From Patiria pectinifera (Eukaryota; Echinodermata; Asteroidea; Valvatida; Asterinidae), in contig CM057135.1 in assembly GCA_029964075.1 (NCBI GenBank), forward strand, positions 11,372,863-11,436,862: a stretch of 64,000 nucleotides of DNA. Reading direction: 5' to 3'. Both the position numbers and the translations under genes were made by a program. The notes beneath the pieces are model-generated. The model saw only the letters and a list, made by a program, of their open reading frames with translations, made no database searches and had not been told where the DNA came from. This document shows, one piece after another, positions 43,360 to 54,086 of this stretch. Position 1 is the first letter of the stretch, and every line of letters begins with the position of its first letter.

Positions 43360-43787
43360 GCTAGAGAGAGAGAAATTCAGACCAAGAAAGAGGAACAGAA
43401 ACTAGCTAGGGAAGAAAGAGTCCATCAGTTAGAATTGCGTAGACAGGACCAGCAGATTCTAGAAACACAGTTGGAAATTGAACACAAAAAAGCTTTGGCA
43501 AAAGATATCGATCCAGATTCGGCATATGTAGAAAAGGGTACACGTAGGCAAAAGGCTAGAACCCCCAAATTGCCAGACTTTAATGAAAACAGAGATGATT
43601 TAGATGCATACTTGAAACGGTATGAAAGATATGCACATAAGTAGAAGAAGGAAGTAGTGCTGACTTGAGGACTCTGTAATCACCTGCTTCATCTGTGGAG
43701 AGTCTAAAATAAAATTCAAGAGCTTTTCCTGAAAGTAATGCACTTAAGTTAATAGCCCAATCCTCCTCATGCCACTGTTGACTATGT
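43360..43787 (+). mobile_element. Fragment of gypsy gag between Polintons A and B
   Basis: 43370-43639 encodes a charged coiled coil (EEQKLAREERVHQLELRRQD) followed by KLPDFNENRDDLDAYLKRYE, the Gag start of the gypsy element that continues at 59770. At 43640-43651 lies a 12-base piece of Polinton terminus (AGTAGAAGAAGG). 43653-43787 is an inverted copy of 59770-59903, the Gag sequence on the other side of Polinton B. The fragment is therefore rearranged at the Polinton edge. Confidence 0.85.
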
Positions 43788-43995
43788 AGTAGAAGAAGGG
43801 GGAGGGTACGGCGACAAATCCCATTATCTGCCCCCCTCTCCCCAATAATCTCGCCCATAGCCCCACCCACTGGCCACGCCCCCTAGCCCCGCCCCTCCCC
43901 TTGATCTCTGCCCCTCTCTCCCATGATATCTGCCCCCGCCCCTCCCTTGCCCTCCCAATATCTCAGTCTCGGAGTCGGCCAAAACCGGGCTCAAT
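43788..43995 (+). repeat. Left terminal inverted repeat of Polinton B
   Basis: About 205 GC-rich bases from AGTAGAAGAAGGGGGAGGG to GGCCAAAACCGGGCTCAAT match the reverse complement of 59565-59769 almost throughout. Confidence 0.9.
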
Positions 43996-45074
43996 TTGTT
44001 AAGATGTATTTTTTATTTTTGAACTTGTGTTAAAAAATAAAATACGACTCATACAATTCTACTTCAACCTTGACTTGCAAATATATACTATGGGTGACGC
44101 TGAACTTTTGCACTTCCGTTCAGGTAAAAGTGCACCTATTCAAATTCAATGAGTCGTGAATTGCTTTTGTTAGTTGGGGCCGCATGCATATGACTCACCC
44201 CATTCGTCAGAAGCAAACAGTGGTTTAGAAGAAAGGGTGTGCATACGTCAGCATTCTCAGAAGCACACAGTGGTAGTTCCTATATAAGTGAGATGGCCCT
44301 TACAGCACTGCCAGAAGCATATACGACAGAGTTTAGTGGGACAGTAGCTCTACAGAACTGAACAGAGGACCAACTCCATCTTTGCTAAAAGGTTTGTTTT
44401 ATTTAATTATGTCAAGTTAAAATAAAACTCTGTCCGATCGCTGTGGTTTTTTTAACGATCAGTGTGTGTACGTGAATTATGATTCAAGAATCAAACTGGC
44501 GCCTGGCGCCGACGTGAAAAGGTATACGATAAATATCCTTATTTATGCAAATTGTTTGACTGGGTTTACTACCCGTAGGGAGAACTCTGGTCATTTTTTT
44601 AAAACTTAATTCTTGATTTTGTTAACCCCTTTTTAGAATCTATGTTGTGAATCGACAGAACGTGTCTCAAGCTTTTGAAGCAGACCCAATTAAGTTACTT
44701 CACTGTTGAAAGGTACACTGATTTGAGTATATTTTTAGTTTAAAGTAAGAGAGTGATAAACTCTACAGTAGGTTTTTACTCTTAAACTTATTATTTTTTA
44801 AATATATTTTGCAGAACTGAAGAAGAACTCTGACAAGAGGAATTCTGGCAGAGAGGAATACAGAATTAGGCTATTAGGACTACCATTTTACAAACTTTAC
44901 AGCCTGAGAAAAGAAATTAAACTTATGTTGCAAGTCTCACATATCGCCAATATTTGGAAACAAAGTACATATAGGACTACCTGATTATACATTGTTTTAT
45001 CATGACGATAGTCGATATGGTTTTGTATATAACCCATCGGGTACAAAATGTGTACAAAGGCACTGCTTGTCACG
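43996..45074 (+). pseudogene. Terminal accessory gene with promoter and spliced-looking leader (Polinton B)
   Basis: About 280 bases after the TIR, CCTATATAAG at 44279-44288 is a good TATA box. A leader ends at 44391 with a GTTTGT donor. The acceptor ATATTTTGCAG ends at 44814, and an open stretch follows (KKNSDKRNSGREEYRIRLLG, LPFYKLYSLRKEIKLMLQVS) up to about 44985. The leader and both splice sites match the reverse strand of 20430-22000 in copy 1. This copy is internally shorter. It is broken and the family is unknown. Confidence 0.5.
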
Positions 45075-45078
45075 ATAA

Positions 45079-45400
45079 GGCTGATCGTTAAATGATTCAT
45101 CAAAGTAGTTTACATGACAACTGATTTTTATTGTATTTGGTACGACTTTGACCATTTAATAATGGACTGTGGTTTTATTGTATTTGGTACAAGCTGATCG
45201 TTAAATAAATCATCAAAGTAGTTTATGACAAGTGATTTCTATTGTATTTGGTACGAGTATGACCATTTAATAATGGACTGTGGTTTTATTGTATTTGGTA
45301 CAAGCTGATCGTTAAATGAATCATCAAAGTATTTTATGACAACTGATTTTTATTGTATTTGGTCCGACTATGACCATTAACAATCAGAGTCTTTTTGTGT
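45079..45400 (+). repeat. Tandem repeat of about 111-114 bp, nearly three units
   Basis: GCTGATCGTTAAAT recurs near 45079, 45190 and 45303, each followed by ATCATCAAAGTA and later TTTATTGTATTTGGTAC. It lies in the same terminal segment as the unrelated hairpin array of A. The next 280 bases to 45686 are AT-rich with two GCGCC(A/C)T-type words and no gene. Confidence 0.8.
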
Positions 45401-45686
45401 ATGATTTATTAAGTGTGGTGCCTAGCAACGTAAATGCTTTTTAAAAAGACTTTGATATTGTTGTTTTAAAGTTTATCATTGTTTGTAAATCTTGTAAAAT
45501 TTGTAAAAATAAATGGTTGTAAATATAATTTGTTTCTTTAAGGTTTTTTGTCAGTGGTGTCTGAGTATTGTTTATCCTATAGAGGGCGCCATTTATGGGT
45601 GTGAGGGATATCAATTATAAACAGAGGGCGCTATTTAATTTTTTTACTTAAATATGCAATCATTTTTATTTAAGTTTATTAAATAG

Positions 45687-46165
45687 ATGGAATACTTTGA
45701 GACGCCGCAACTTGGGGATAAGTGCGATCACCATATAATCATCGAGAATGGTTTTTTAGTTTGTGAAACGTGCGGTGAAATAGTCTCACGTTATTTTGAT
45801 TTTTCGGCAGAAAATGCGCAAGAAGATCGTATCAATTGGTCAACTTTAAAAAGAAAAAAAAAGAAAAACTGTGGAGGAACTTGTTTTTTTCTGTTTGTCC
45901 AGAGCAAGACGTAGAAGATATCCAAAAAACAATCAACAAATATAACGAGCTTGTTAATTACAAAACATTGAGGGGAAATGGTTGCGTTAAACGGTCGTTA
46001 ATAGCGGCCTGTTACCATCACGTCGTTGGATTAGACAAAGAACGAGTTAGAGATGTATTTAAAGTGACTCAAAATCAATTTAATAAGGCACTAAAAAGAT
46101 ACGATGACCACTACAATAAAGGCGGGGCCGAGGGTGTTGCCCTAAGAGGTGAAATAGAGGTATAA
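45687..46165 (+). pseudogene. TFIIB-like transcription factor (Polinton B)
   Basis: It matches the intact A form nearly residue for residue (MEYFETPQLGDKCDHH, CETCGEIVSRYFDFS, GCVKRSLIAACYHHVVG). The start follows TTTATTAAATAG. It is broken. Confidence 0.7.
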
Positions 46166-46258
46166 CTTGGCGGATCGCTTTCATAATGTTTATTTACCGA
46201 GAATTTGAACTTGTAAGTTTTTCGATAAGAGATTTTTTTTCTTTTGCCGGCCGTTCGT

Positions 46259-46837
46259 CTACCCGTTTTTTAACTTCTTTTTCAAAGTCTGTATCGTTTT
46301 TTGAAGCTTTGTGCTGGTCTTTGTTCTAATTTTTTGCTTAAGCTCGTTAAATTTTGGGAGATCTCTCGTAATCAGTAAGAACTCTTCGTGCAATATATCT
46401 CCGTCGTTGATGGCTTGAGACACGTATTCTTCAATCGTGTTAAGTTTGGAGTCTGCTAATATTTTAATCTGGTCGTGCTTTTTAAGCTTGGCGGATAATC
46501 GCCTAGACGCGATTCTATGCAGAATATCTACACCAAAAGCGCCTATAAACGTTCCTTCTAGCACCAATCCAACGGGGGCTGATATAACGCCCAAGAGAGC
46601 GGGAATACTGACAGCCCCTGCTATAGCCCCCAATCCTTCTAATCCTATCTCTACGTAATTAATAGTGTCGATCATTCTCTTTATTTTTTTATAAGTGCGC
46701 TCTCGGTGGTCTCTCTCTTTCAAGATTAAAGATCGAATCTCTTCAATCTTTTTAAGTCTGTACACTTTTGTTTCTTCGTTACTATTTAATCGGAGTACAT
46801 CTCCAGAAATATCGGGGTATAATACATTATTACTCAT
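46259..46837 (-). CDS. 192-aa conserved Polinton membrane protein (Polinton B)
   Basis: This is the most readable of the three copies. The N-terminal half is a charged helix (KVYRLKKIEEIRSLILKERD). Residues about 60-105 are hydrophobic and glycine-rich (GLGAIAGAVSIPALLGVISA, VGLVLEGTFIGAFGV), which fits one or two membrane spans. The C-terminal half has KHDQIKILADSKLNTIEEYV and KFNELKQKIRTKTS. I recognise it as a widespread Polinton family without a known function. The extreme C-terminus may be altered. Confidence 0.75.
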   Translation of the reverse strand: MSNNVLYPDISGDVLRLNSNEETKVYRLKKIEEIRSLILKERDHRERTYKKIKRMIDTINYVEIGLEGLGAIAGAVSIPALLGVISAPVGLVLEGTFIGAFGVDILHRIASRRLSAKLKKHDQIKILADSKLNTIEEYVSQAINDGDILHEEFLLITRDLPKFNELKQKIRTKTSTKLQKTIQTLKKKLKNG

Positions 46838-46863
46838 GTTTTTAATATAAAAAGATTTTAAAA

Positions 46864-47625
46864 TTAAAAGATCTCCAACTCGATAATGATACCCTCACCC
46901 TTATTGTTGAATACCTGTCCTTTTTCACCGCTGATAGAAAATGTCAGTTTGTCGATTATACCGTTTTTAAGTTTTTTGAAATCCTCGACTCTATCAGGCT
47001 GGGGTTCGCGCGTAGCCACGGGTACGATTTTTAAGATGTCCGAAGGACGACCATTAAAAAAGTTTTCACTCGTACTTAATTGCGGGCAGCGAATAAACAA
47101 AAATTTAAACGGATTAACGTCGTAATATCCCGTGAACACCACTTTGGGTACCAGTCTTCCTTTGGGTAAATTGAGTAATCGAGATACTTCTCTGTTCAAG
47201 CGCAATTTGAGATTTACGTCGGTTATCACCAACGTCACCTTTTTAGATTCTCTAAATATTTGAAAACTTACCCCGGGTATAGAATTTAAAATAAAATAGA
47301 GCCAATCGACGTCGTACCACCCCGGCGGTATGATGACCGAACCGGTGACTCCGAGTGGCAACGGCTCTAAATGACTCGGAGGAATAAAATCGAAATCATC
47401 ACCCGTCACGATAAGACTTTCTCTTATAATCACCCCTGCTTCTCTACTATCTCTCAACTCGCTCAACTCGCTCGCACCCATTTCTCCTTCAATAAACTTT
47501 AAAGCCAATTCTTCACCTTCAAAGATTTTTCTTTCTCTAACAAATAATATTCTTACTAAAGATTGAAGCGTATTAAGTTCTAATTCAGTTTTTGGTATTT
47601 CTGAATTCATGGCGGCTAAAATCAA
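46864..47625 (-). CDS. Penton-like minor capsid protein (Polinton B), 253 aa
   Basis: Whole frame, same length as in A, with about one residue different. The start is in MILAAMNSEIPKTELE; the shorter start at MNSEIPK is equally possible. It lies 10 bases after the 136-aa gene on the same strand. Confidence 0.75.
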   Translation of the reverse strand: MILAAMNSEIPKTELELNTLQSLVRILFVRERKIFEGEELALKFIEGEMGASELSELRDSREAGVIIRESLIVTGDDFDFIPPSHLEPLPLGVTGSVIIPPGWYDVDWLYFILNSIPGVSFQIFRESKKVTLVITDVNLKLRLNREVSRLLNLPKGRLVPKVVFTGYYDVNPFKFLFIRCPQLSTSENFFNGRPSDILKIVPVATREPQPDRVEDFKKLKNGIIDKLTFSISGEKGQVFNNKGEGIIIELEIF

Positions 47626-47635
47626 CCCTCGCCGT

Positions 47636-48046
47636 TCAGCTATAATAACTCTTTTTTCTTTTGTTTGATTCTAAAACGGATTCTAGTCTATCGTCTTTGT
47701 ACGCTTTTATAAGATCGTTTATAGTTTTTTGTAAAACATTTTCATCTTTAAATAAATAGTGGTATGGTATATCGGGTAACAATCGCTCTATAAAATCTCT
47801 ATCCGGCGTTGTTATGTGTACATCTGAAAGAAACTCCTCGGGTATGAGGGGAGGTTTATCTGTGGTAAACGCGGGTCTCCCATCTATTTGCGTAAACCAA
47901 TCAATCTCCGTGGCGTTGGAAATATTAAAATATCCGGCGTTAAACAACACCTTTTTTACGCGTATAGATTTTTGACCGTTTAAATTATCTACGACGTCTT
48001 CTAATTTAAACGTCTGCTCATTTTGAAACAAGTGAAACGAATGCAT
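47636..48046 (-). CDS. 136-aa Polinton protein (Polinton B)
   Basis: Whole frame from MHSFHLFQNEQTFK, with the start preceded (reverse strand) by AAAATAA. The N-terminal end here is the expected one, because it matches copy 1. It is divergent from the gene at 48088, with only 41 AT-rich bases between. Confidence 0.7.
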   Translation of the reverse strand: MHSFHLFQNEQTFKLEDVVDNLNGQKSIRVKKVLFNAGYFNISNATEIDWFTQIDGRPAFTTDKPPLIPEEFLSDVHITTPDRDFIERLLPDIPYHYLFKDENVLQKTINDLIKAYKDDRLESVLESNKRKKSYYS

Positions 48047-48087
48047 TTATTTTAAAGTCTTTTTATATTAAAACTAAAACTAAAATA

Positions 48088-49499
48088 ATGACTGCTTTTA
48101 TGTTGTTAAAAAAGCAGATACAATCGATAGCTGATCAGGTAACGAAACAAGTAAATCAAAATGTAGCCAAGGCAACTGAGCCAAAGCATCAAGTTGCATC
48201 GCAAGCAAAGTTTTTAAACAGCACTAAACCCAGTGAACTGGAAGTTATAGTTAATAAAACCAACGGGTTTTTAACCTTGTTTCCCGACTTAACCTCGGAC
48301 TATAAATTGCCTCGCATCAAAACGGATGAGGATGTAGATCGTTGGAAATCACACCCCATGTCGTTTTATCAAAATCAGTTAAATTTTGCGATCTACTGCG
48401 CTACTACGGGCTGCGGTGTTGGATTTGATCTTTTAAACGCGAGCAACCGTTACGTTTGGGCCATCTTTAACTTTCATTTATATTTAACGGTTAGAAAGAT
48501 CCTGAACGACTTTGCCGCTCCTTTACCGGGAGATGACGCATTTAAAGCTCTAGACAACAATTATAATCTCAGAGCTTTTACCGATACCTGTTTGTTGTTT
48601 GGCATAGATCAAAACAAGTCTTTTAAATAGACGAGAGACACAAATTCTAACGGTTTAGGTACAGCTTATTACTGGGACACGTCTTACGTACCCGTACCCG
48701 GAAACGATTATGATACAACCGACCTTAATCTCGAGTATAGTCAGTATCGTAAAAATATGATGGGTGGAACTAAAATGGGGTTTGGTTTGGACGATCCACC
48801 CAAGGGTTCGGGGCGTTACAGCGATTACACCGTAGCCTTTATCGAACAAAATGAATCGGTAAAAAAGGCTTGGTTAGATTTTATACCCGACACGAGTTCG
48901 TTTACCTCCGTGGGAATCATAAAGATCAACGAATCAATCAGATCTTACGTGTACGCTTTACTCGGTGCGCAGGCTCAAACAAAAACGAGCGTATTATCAC
49001 CGGGCACCGGATTAGATGCTCAGAGACAATTTAACGTCATCGTTGAAGATATCATCAATGCAGTAGACGACATGGAAACGAGTATCGATCAATTTCAAGA
49101 CTCTTTGCAGTATGCCAGAACGCCTTTAAATTTTGTCGTGAAACCGGGGTTGTATTTAATTCCATCGGATATGAACTTGAGGGTTGGAACGCACGACGGC
49201 TATAACAACAATCTTCAAATCGCTACCCAGAGTATGAACACTGGTTTGGTGCCAGATTTAAACTCACAACCTCAGCCGGACGACTCTTTTGATGACACCG
49301 ATGATGTCGCGCCACCAACAGCCCCAGAGCCTATGACGAACGATGTTGTATCACCAACACCTGCACCTACACCCTCACCAACACCCTAACCCAAGAACCC
49401 ACTAAACTACAAACTCACCAAGGCGAACAATTATCGTTGACGGTAGGAATATTGGCTATCGTTGGTACGGGTATTTTGGCTTACGAGGCAACGCGATAA
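48088..49499 (+). pseudogene. Conserved Polinton structural-type protein (about 450-aa family), Polinton B
   Basis: This is the fullest copy. The N-terminus MTAFMLLKKQIQSIADQVTK is followed by a glutamine/lysine-rich linker. The middle has KSHPMSFYQNQLNFAIYCAT and VWAIFNFHLYLTVRKILND. The second half has ESIRSYVYALLGAQAQTK, NVIVEDIINAVDDMETSIDQ and GLYLIPSDMNLRVGTHDGYN. The end holds a P/T-rich linker and a membrane segment. In many Polintons such a protein sits beside capsid genes, so a structural role is likely but unproven. It is broken. Confidence 0.7.
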
Positions 49500-49522
49500 G
49501 TCACACTCTAATCTCACAACAC

Positions 49523-49572
49523 AAAAAAAAAAGCCTTACCAGCACAAAGTTGGTAAGGCTTATTTTTTTTTG
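49523..49572. terminator. Hairpin between convergent genes (Polinton B)
   Basis: The same 11-bp stem as in A and copy 1 (AAGCCTTACCA at 49531, TGGTAAGGCTT ending at 49561) lies between an A10 run and an ATTTTTTTT run. Confidence 0.6.
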
Positions 49573-49594
49573 TTTAACTTGATTACAACTATAA

Positions 49595-50845
49595 CTACCA
49601 TCGTTTTTGCAGGTACGCAAACACCAAGGCTCTCACACCCAAAAACAAAGCCCACACGTGTTCGGCCAACCACGATACGGACTTACTCAATGCGTTAAAT
49701 ATCCAACTGAGTACGCTGCCTATGATACCCGGCAGAGCACCCAATGCGCTCACTCCGAGTTTTTTAAGAGCAGATGCAAAATTAGCGAGTTGTTTTGAAA
49801 TCCACTCTTTGATACCGCCTTTTGGTGTTGGTGTTGGTGTTGGTGTAGGTGTTGGCGATGGCGCGGTTGGGGCACCTGCACCTCTTACGCTAGCGACGAT
49901 GCTACTCACTATCGTGCTGATGGCTAAACTCAAAGCGGCTAAAATACTCACTACGGTCACACCTTGTTCTCTAAACAGAGTTCTAATCTTTTCCGCCAGA
50001 GTCGTGTCGTCGCCTAATATTTTATTAATCGTTTCTTTGATTCTAGCGATCTGACTTTTGAGCCCTCGTTCGTTGGCTTTTGCGGCTTCTAATCTGGCGG
50101 ATCTTTCAGCGTCTAAGTCGCTCAATTTATCGTTTAACTCTCGTCGTTCTTCTTCGCTGATCCTATGATCACCTAATTCATGTTCGGCATCAAATATCTC
50201 TTGGTCTAATTCTGCGAGACGCGCTAAATTAAGTTCTAGGTTACCTAGGAGTTCTCTGGAGTTCTCTGTAATTTAATCCTTCCGTTGAGCGCCAGTGTCG
50301 CGTTGTAAATCGTCTATAATCTCGGTTACCTCATCGGTGACGCTTGGTAGTTCTGTCATGGGGATACTCTCGGGATGTAGTTTTTCGAGTTTATCTTTTA
50401 GTTTGGCAAGGAGTGTTGTTTTATAGTCAGCGATTTTGAGGGTGTCGCGAATAAATGCGGTACCATATTTACTTTGTAAGGTACTTAATTTGTAATATAT
50501 TTTTTGACCACCTCGTCTATAAGATAATGGTTCTCGACTTTTATATTTTTTAACGTATAGATTTCTGTCTTTACCAATTTTAAAATCGTTGGGGTCGATA
50601 AACGCGAGGTCTATATTATTTTGTTTGTAAAATGAATCAACATCTTCTCTTATTAGTTCTATAGATAAACTGCTTATTGTACCCGTGCCGAGGACGCTTT
50701 CTGTGTCTACCGGTGAAAGTTGGGTATTATCAAGAGTATCAAAGTTGTCGTCCAGATTGGTCTCTGTTACATCATCATCTAAGTTAATGTCAGGTGGATC
50801 CTCGTATTCGGTGGTATGGTCAAAGTCAAATCCTCCCTCAGCCAT
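49595..50845 (-). pseudogene. 419-aa-family coiled-coil and membrane-tail protein (Polinton B)
   Basis: The C-terminal 176 residues (49595-50125) match A closely. The N-terminal half (50273-50845) shares the acidic start MAEGGFDFDHTTEYEDPPD but its middle is much more different from A than any other core gene is (for example LIREDVDSFYKQNNIDLAFI). This is a real local divergence between A and B. It is broken. Confidence 0.75.
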
Positions 50846-50867
50846 TTATTTAATAAACCTATTTAAA

Positions 50868-51110
50868 TTATGCCGTTTTCCTTATACTGCCCGGTAGTAT
50901 ACCCTGGGTGACCAACCAATTTTGCGTGGCCACAGCTCCACTTATAATGCCCGTCAATTTAGCCGCATCTTCTACGCTTAGTTTGTTTAAATCCGGCACT
51001 TTCATTTTGAATAGTTTAGCTCCTACCATAGCGTATCCTATCGAAAGACCCGATATGACGGCTCCGTGGTAAATCGTATTAGCTATTCCGTTGGTGTCAA
51101 AGTAACTCAT
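50868..51110 (-). CDS. 80-aa small membrane protein (Polinton B)
   Basis: Whole frame, MSYFDTNGIANTIYHGAVIS to PGSIRKTA. It is preceded by TTATATTAAAAACG on the reverse strand. Confidence 0.75.
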   Translation of the reverse strand: MSYFDTNGIANTIYHGAVISGLSIGYAMVGAKLFKMKVPDLNKLSVEDAAKLTGIISGAVATQNWLVTQGILPGSIRKTA

Positions 51111-51143
51111 CGTTTTTAATATAACAATTTTTAAATTGCTGGT

Positions 51144-51526
51144 TTATTCCATGTCTAGCGTTTTGGGGGCGCTGGGTGTAGTGGGTTGCGCGACTACCGG
51201 CACCGGCTGTACTACCGGCGCAGTTGCCTTACTTTTTAGTACCAGCAGCCCCACCCCTATTATAGACGCTATAGCCCCCCACATCGCCCAAGAGTTGTAG
51301 TCTGGTGAGCTCGTAGCTTCGTCCGATGTTACGTTCATTTTTGCTAATTTTAATTTCATCTGTCTATTGTGCTCGGCTAATGCTTTACCCTGCTGTATTC
51401 GTTTAGGATTTTTAGTCTTGGTCACTCTTGTTACCGTCGGTGATGGCGTTATTTTTATCGGTGGGGTGTCTCTGTCTCTGCTGGTTGAGCTGCAGGCGTT
51501 GCTGTCGCTGCTTTCTGATCTTCCAT
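51144..51526 (-). pseudogene. 127-aa-family proline-rich membrane protein (Polinton B)
   Basis: It carries TVTRVTKTKNPKRIQQGKAL, the membrane segment MWGAIASIIGVGLLVL and the KTLDME end. Its start codon lies inside the end of the preceding gene. It is broken. Confidence 0.65.
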
Positions 51527-51989
51527 TTATTATATTAGGTTTATTAAATTTCAAATGTTTTGTTGTGATAATCGTAGCAACTAGGGGTGATATCAAAGTT
51601 CCGTACTTGTAACAAACGTCGCTCAACATACCAGCCATGCTCGCGCTTATAATAGGATCGGAACTCAAGTCGTTGGTGAGTTCTTCTTCAGAATCTATAG
51701 TGACGTTATATCCTAAAACTTGTACGGGTGTAACCACAGCTAACACTCTCGAAAATAGACTTAAAGTGTATTAACCAACGGTTTGAACAATTTCATTTCC
51801 AAATTTAGTTTCGTACAGATGATACAGCTTGTCGAGTTCTTTACTGTCAAGAGCTTCGATATGTTTAACGGTGTATTCCTTTCCCAAGTACTTTCTAGAG
51901 TTTCCGGCTGCTACGACACCGCACAAACGATCTTTATGTTCTGCGTTGTGATCTTGTTCGTTCGTTAAAGTCAGTTTTAGGTCCTCCAT
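51480..51989 (-). pseudogene. Conserved Polinton protein of unknown function (Polinton B)
   Basis: The N-terminus is MEDLKLTLTNEQDHNAEHKD, then CGVVAAGNSRKYLGKEY and the middle motif SASMAGMLSDVCYKYGTLIS. It is broken. Confidence 0.6.
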
Positions 51990-52133
51990 TTATTTAGAAA
52001 CGAATTTAATTTTGTTGTAGCTTTTGCAACTTTGTTACAAAAGCAAAGGTATTCGTAGGTGTAAAGCGATAGGATTAGGATTAAGTGATATGATGATAAT
52101 AGCCAAAAACTGCAAATACTCAAATATTGCTAT
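51980..52133 (-). pseudogene. Small membrane protein (Polinton B)
   Basis: On the reverse strand MIAIFEYLQFLAIIIISLN opens at 52133, matching A and copy 1. The end overlaps the start of the next gene. The copy looks slightly altered. Confidence 0.5.
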
Positions 52134-52189
52134 CATTTACTTACAACAAAATGTATTTTGTTGACGTTTGTTGATTAACAAATTGTAAT

Positions 52190-52260
52190 ACACGTGTAGC
52201 TTGTTAAATAGGTTGCTATTCAACTAGCTATCACCTAGTTATTAATTGTTACTCACCTAG
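52190..52260. repeat. Short degenerate repeat after the ATPase gene (Polinton B)
   Basis: Words of the type AGCTAG, ACCTAG and AACTAGCTATCACCTAG recur between the ATPase end and the small TM gene. It is shorter and less regular than the arrays at this position in A and copy 1. Confidence 0.5.
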
Positions 52261-52858
52261 CTACTCAAGTAGCTCGAAACTAACTTGAGGTTCGGTGTAT
52301 ACGACCAATTTACTATATTTCACATCTCTCAAACGTCGTTTTATATAATCTCGTTCTTCAATCGGTACGACGTCGTTTTCGTCTAACGCTTGATCAAACG
52401 ATGTTTTATCTTTGCAGTAAAATAACGCCAACCAAGCCGTGTTTTCTCTATAATCTTTTAAAACGCTGTTGTACTTTTGGGTCAGTAACCAACAGCTGTG
52501 ATTTACGTGTCTTCCGCTAAACGCCATCTTGCTTAAAGCACACGTCTTTTTACGATATTTAATCTCTCAATCCGAAGAGCAATCGTCCACGATAAACAAT
52601 GTGGCAACACCTTCAAATATTTTCCTGTAAAAATCGATCGCTTCGTTGAGCGTCATCTTGTACAATTCCGGATCGCAGAGGTATACCTCGGGATCTGCTT
52701 GAATCCACTTTCTTTCGATGTACGTTTTGTTTTTTTAATATGGTAGGGCAAATGATGACTATCGCTTCAAATGTGTTTTTATAGTCTGACTCTAACAGAT
52801 CCAAAATCCAAATCAAATTTGTTTTGCCGACGATTAAAGCGCATTGCGGTTGTGTCAT
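52261..52858 (-). pseudogene. Packaging ATPase (Polinton B)
   Basis: It has the C-terminal half FSGRHVNHSCWLLTQKYN to VSFELLE in good order and the Walker region at the other end. It is broken. Confidence 0.8.
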
Positions 52859-52859
52859 T

Positions 52860-54064
52860 TTAACTTAACAGAGATTTAAAATTTCCGTCTTCCAAGTTCA
52901 ATTGAGCATCCATGACTAAAAATACGTACATCGTGAGGTCACCTTGACCTTCGGCTTCTCTGTTAAATTGAATGTTGATGCCTCCTCCGTCTCCGAGTTT
53001 CCTACCGGATCCGTGAGCGGAATTGTCGTCGTTACTCCGAGGTCAAAACCCGTCAAATTTAAGTCTTTAGCTACTCCGCGCCCGCTTTCGGTAACGCTGT
53101 CTCCAAAGAACTTGTTGATTTCATTCCAGTGTTGATACTGAAACATGCCTTGACTGTAGAGTTGATTGGGTTTACCTTCTACGGTCACCGATGTTTTGGT
53201 TATTTTTGGATTGTAAAATCGCTACGGATTCTTGACCGCGGGATCTTTAAACAAAAACAAAATACCCTTGAGACTCCTGATGGGTTGATTGACGCTGACG
53301 TTCCAAAGCGTGTCCGATTTGTTGACGATCTAACTTCTAGCGAGTGGATTTTATCAAACAGATATTGCATTAACCCCTTGTGTTTATTCCTGATGGTGAT
53401 AGCTAGGTCTCTGTTGGTCACCACTTCGTATTCGAGAGACAAGTCTGAGATAGAATACATCGCCGCCGTATCTGAACTGTTGACTACTTTATCGTGATCG
53501 TTAAACTTTATCTCGTACGTCAGAGGTTGTTTTAAACCGCTGGGGTAAAAAGGGTGATGCGAAGTCAGTATGTCAATGTCTAGGGGAATACAATATCTGT
53601 TACCATAGGCATCCGCGATAGCTTGATCCTTACCGTTGTTGGCACCCGCGTTAGCATCTTCAGCCCCAGTTCTTAGTTTAGACACGTTTTCTTTTTCTAT
53701 GCCCGAGTACGCCATGTTTCGAGTCGTCGAGCTGTTGATCCAATTGTCTTTAAAGTTGTGATACACGTCGGCGTGACGATAACTCACAATTTCGTGACCT
53801 TGAAGCCTGACGCTGATTTCGCTGACTAAATTTGGTTCTATTGTTGTCACTTCCACCGTCGAGTTCTAAATTGAAAGCTAGTTTACAAGTGCCGGGTACG
53901 ATCACGTCGTCTACACCCAATTGAGGAAACTTGACCCTCAGCGTTTGCCCCGCCGATATACTACTGGGATTGTGGGTAATGACCACCTCTTTTCTCTCAC
54001 CCTTGATAGATCTGGGTATTTTTAATAGTTTGCTGGGATTGAGCTTTTTTCCATACGCATTCAT
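52860..54064 (-). pseudogene. Major capsid protein (Polinton B)
   Basis: It matches the open A copy over its length (MNAYGKKLNPSKLLKIPRS, KDQAIADAYGNRYCIPLDI, MFQYQHWNEINKFFGD). It is broken in several places. Confidence 0.85.
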
Positions 54065-54086
54065 TTTATTTATACGAGTTTTAAAT

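Noticed and set aside
44491-44512. LTR retrotransposon with a primer-binding site (AACTGGCGCCTGGCGCC, also reversed near 21755-21772)
   Set aside because: The sequence resembles a tRNA-primed site, but it lies in the intron-like part of a leader gene shared by all three Polintons, with no second LTR and no RT nearby. I keep it as an alternative only.
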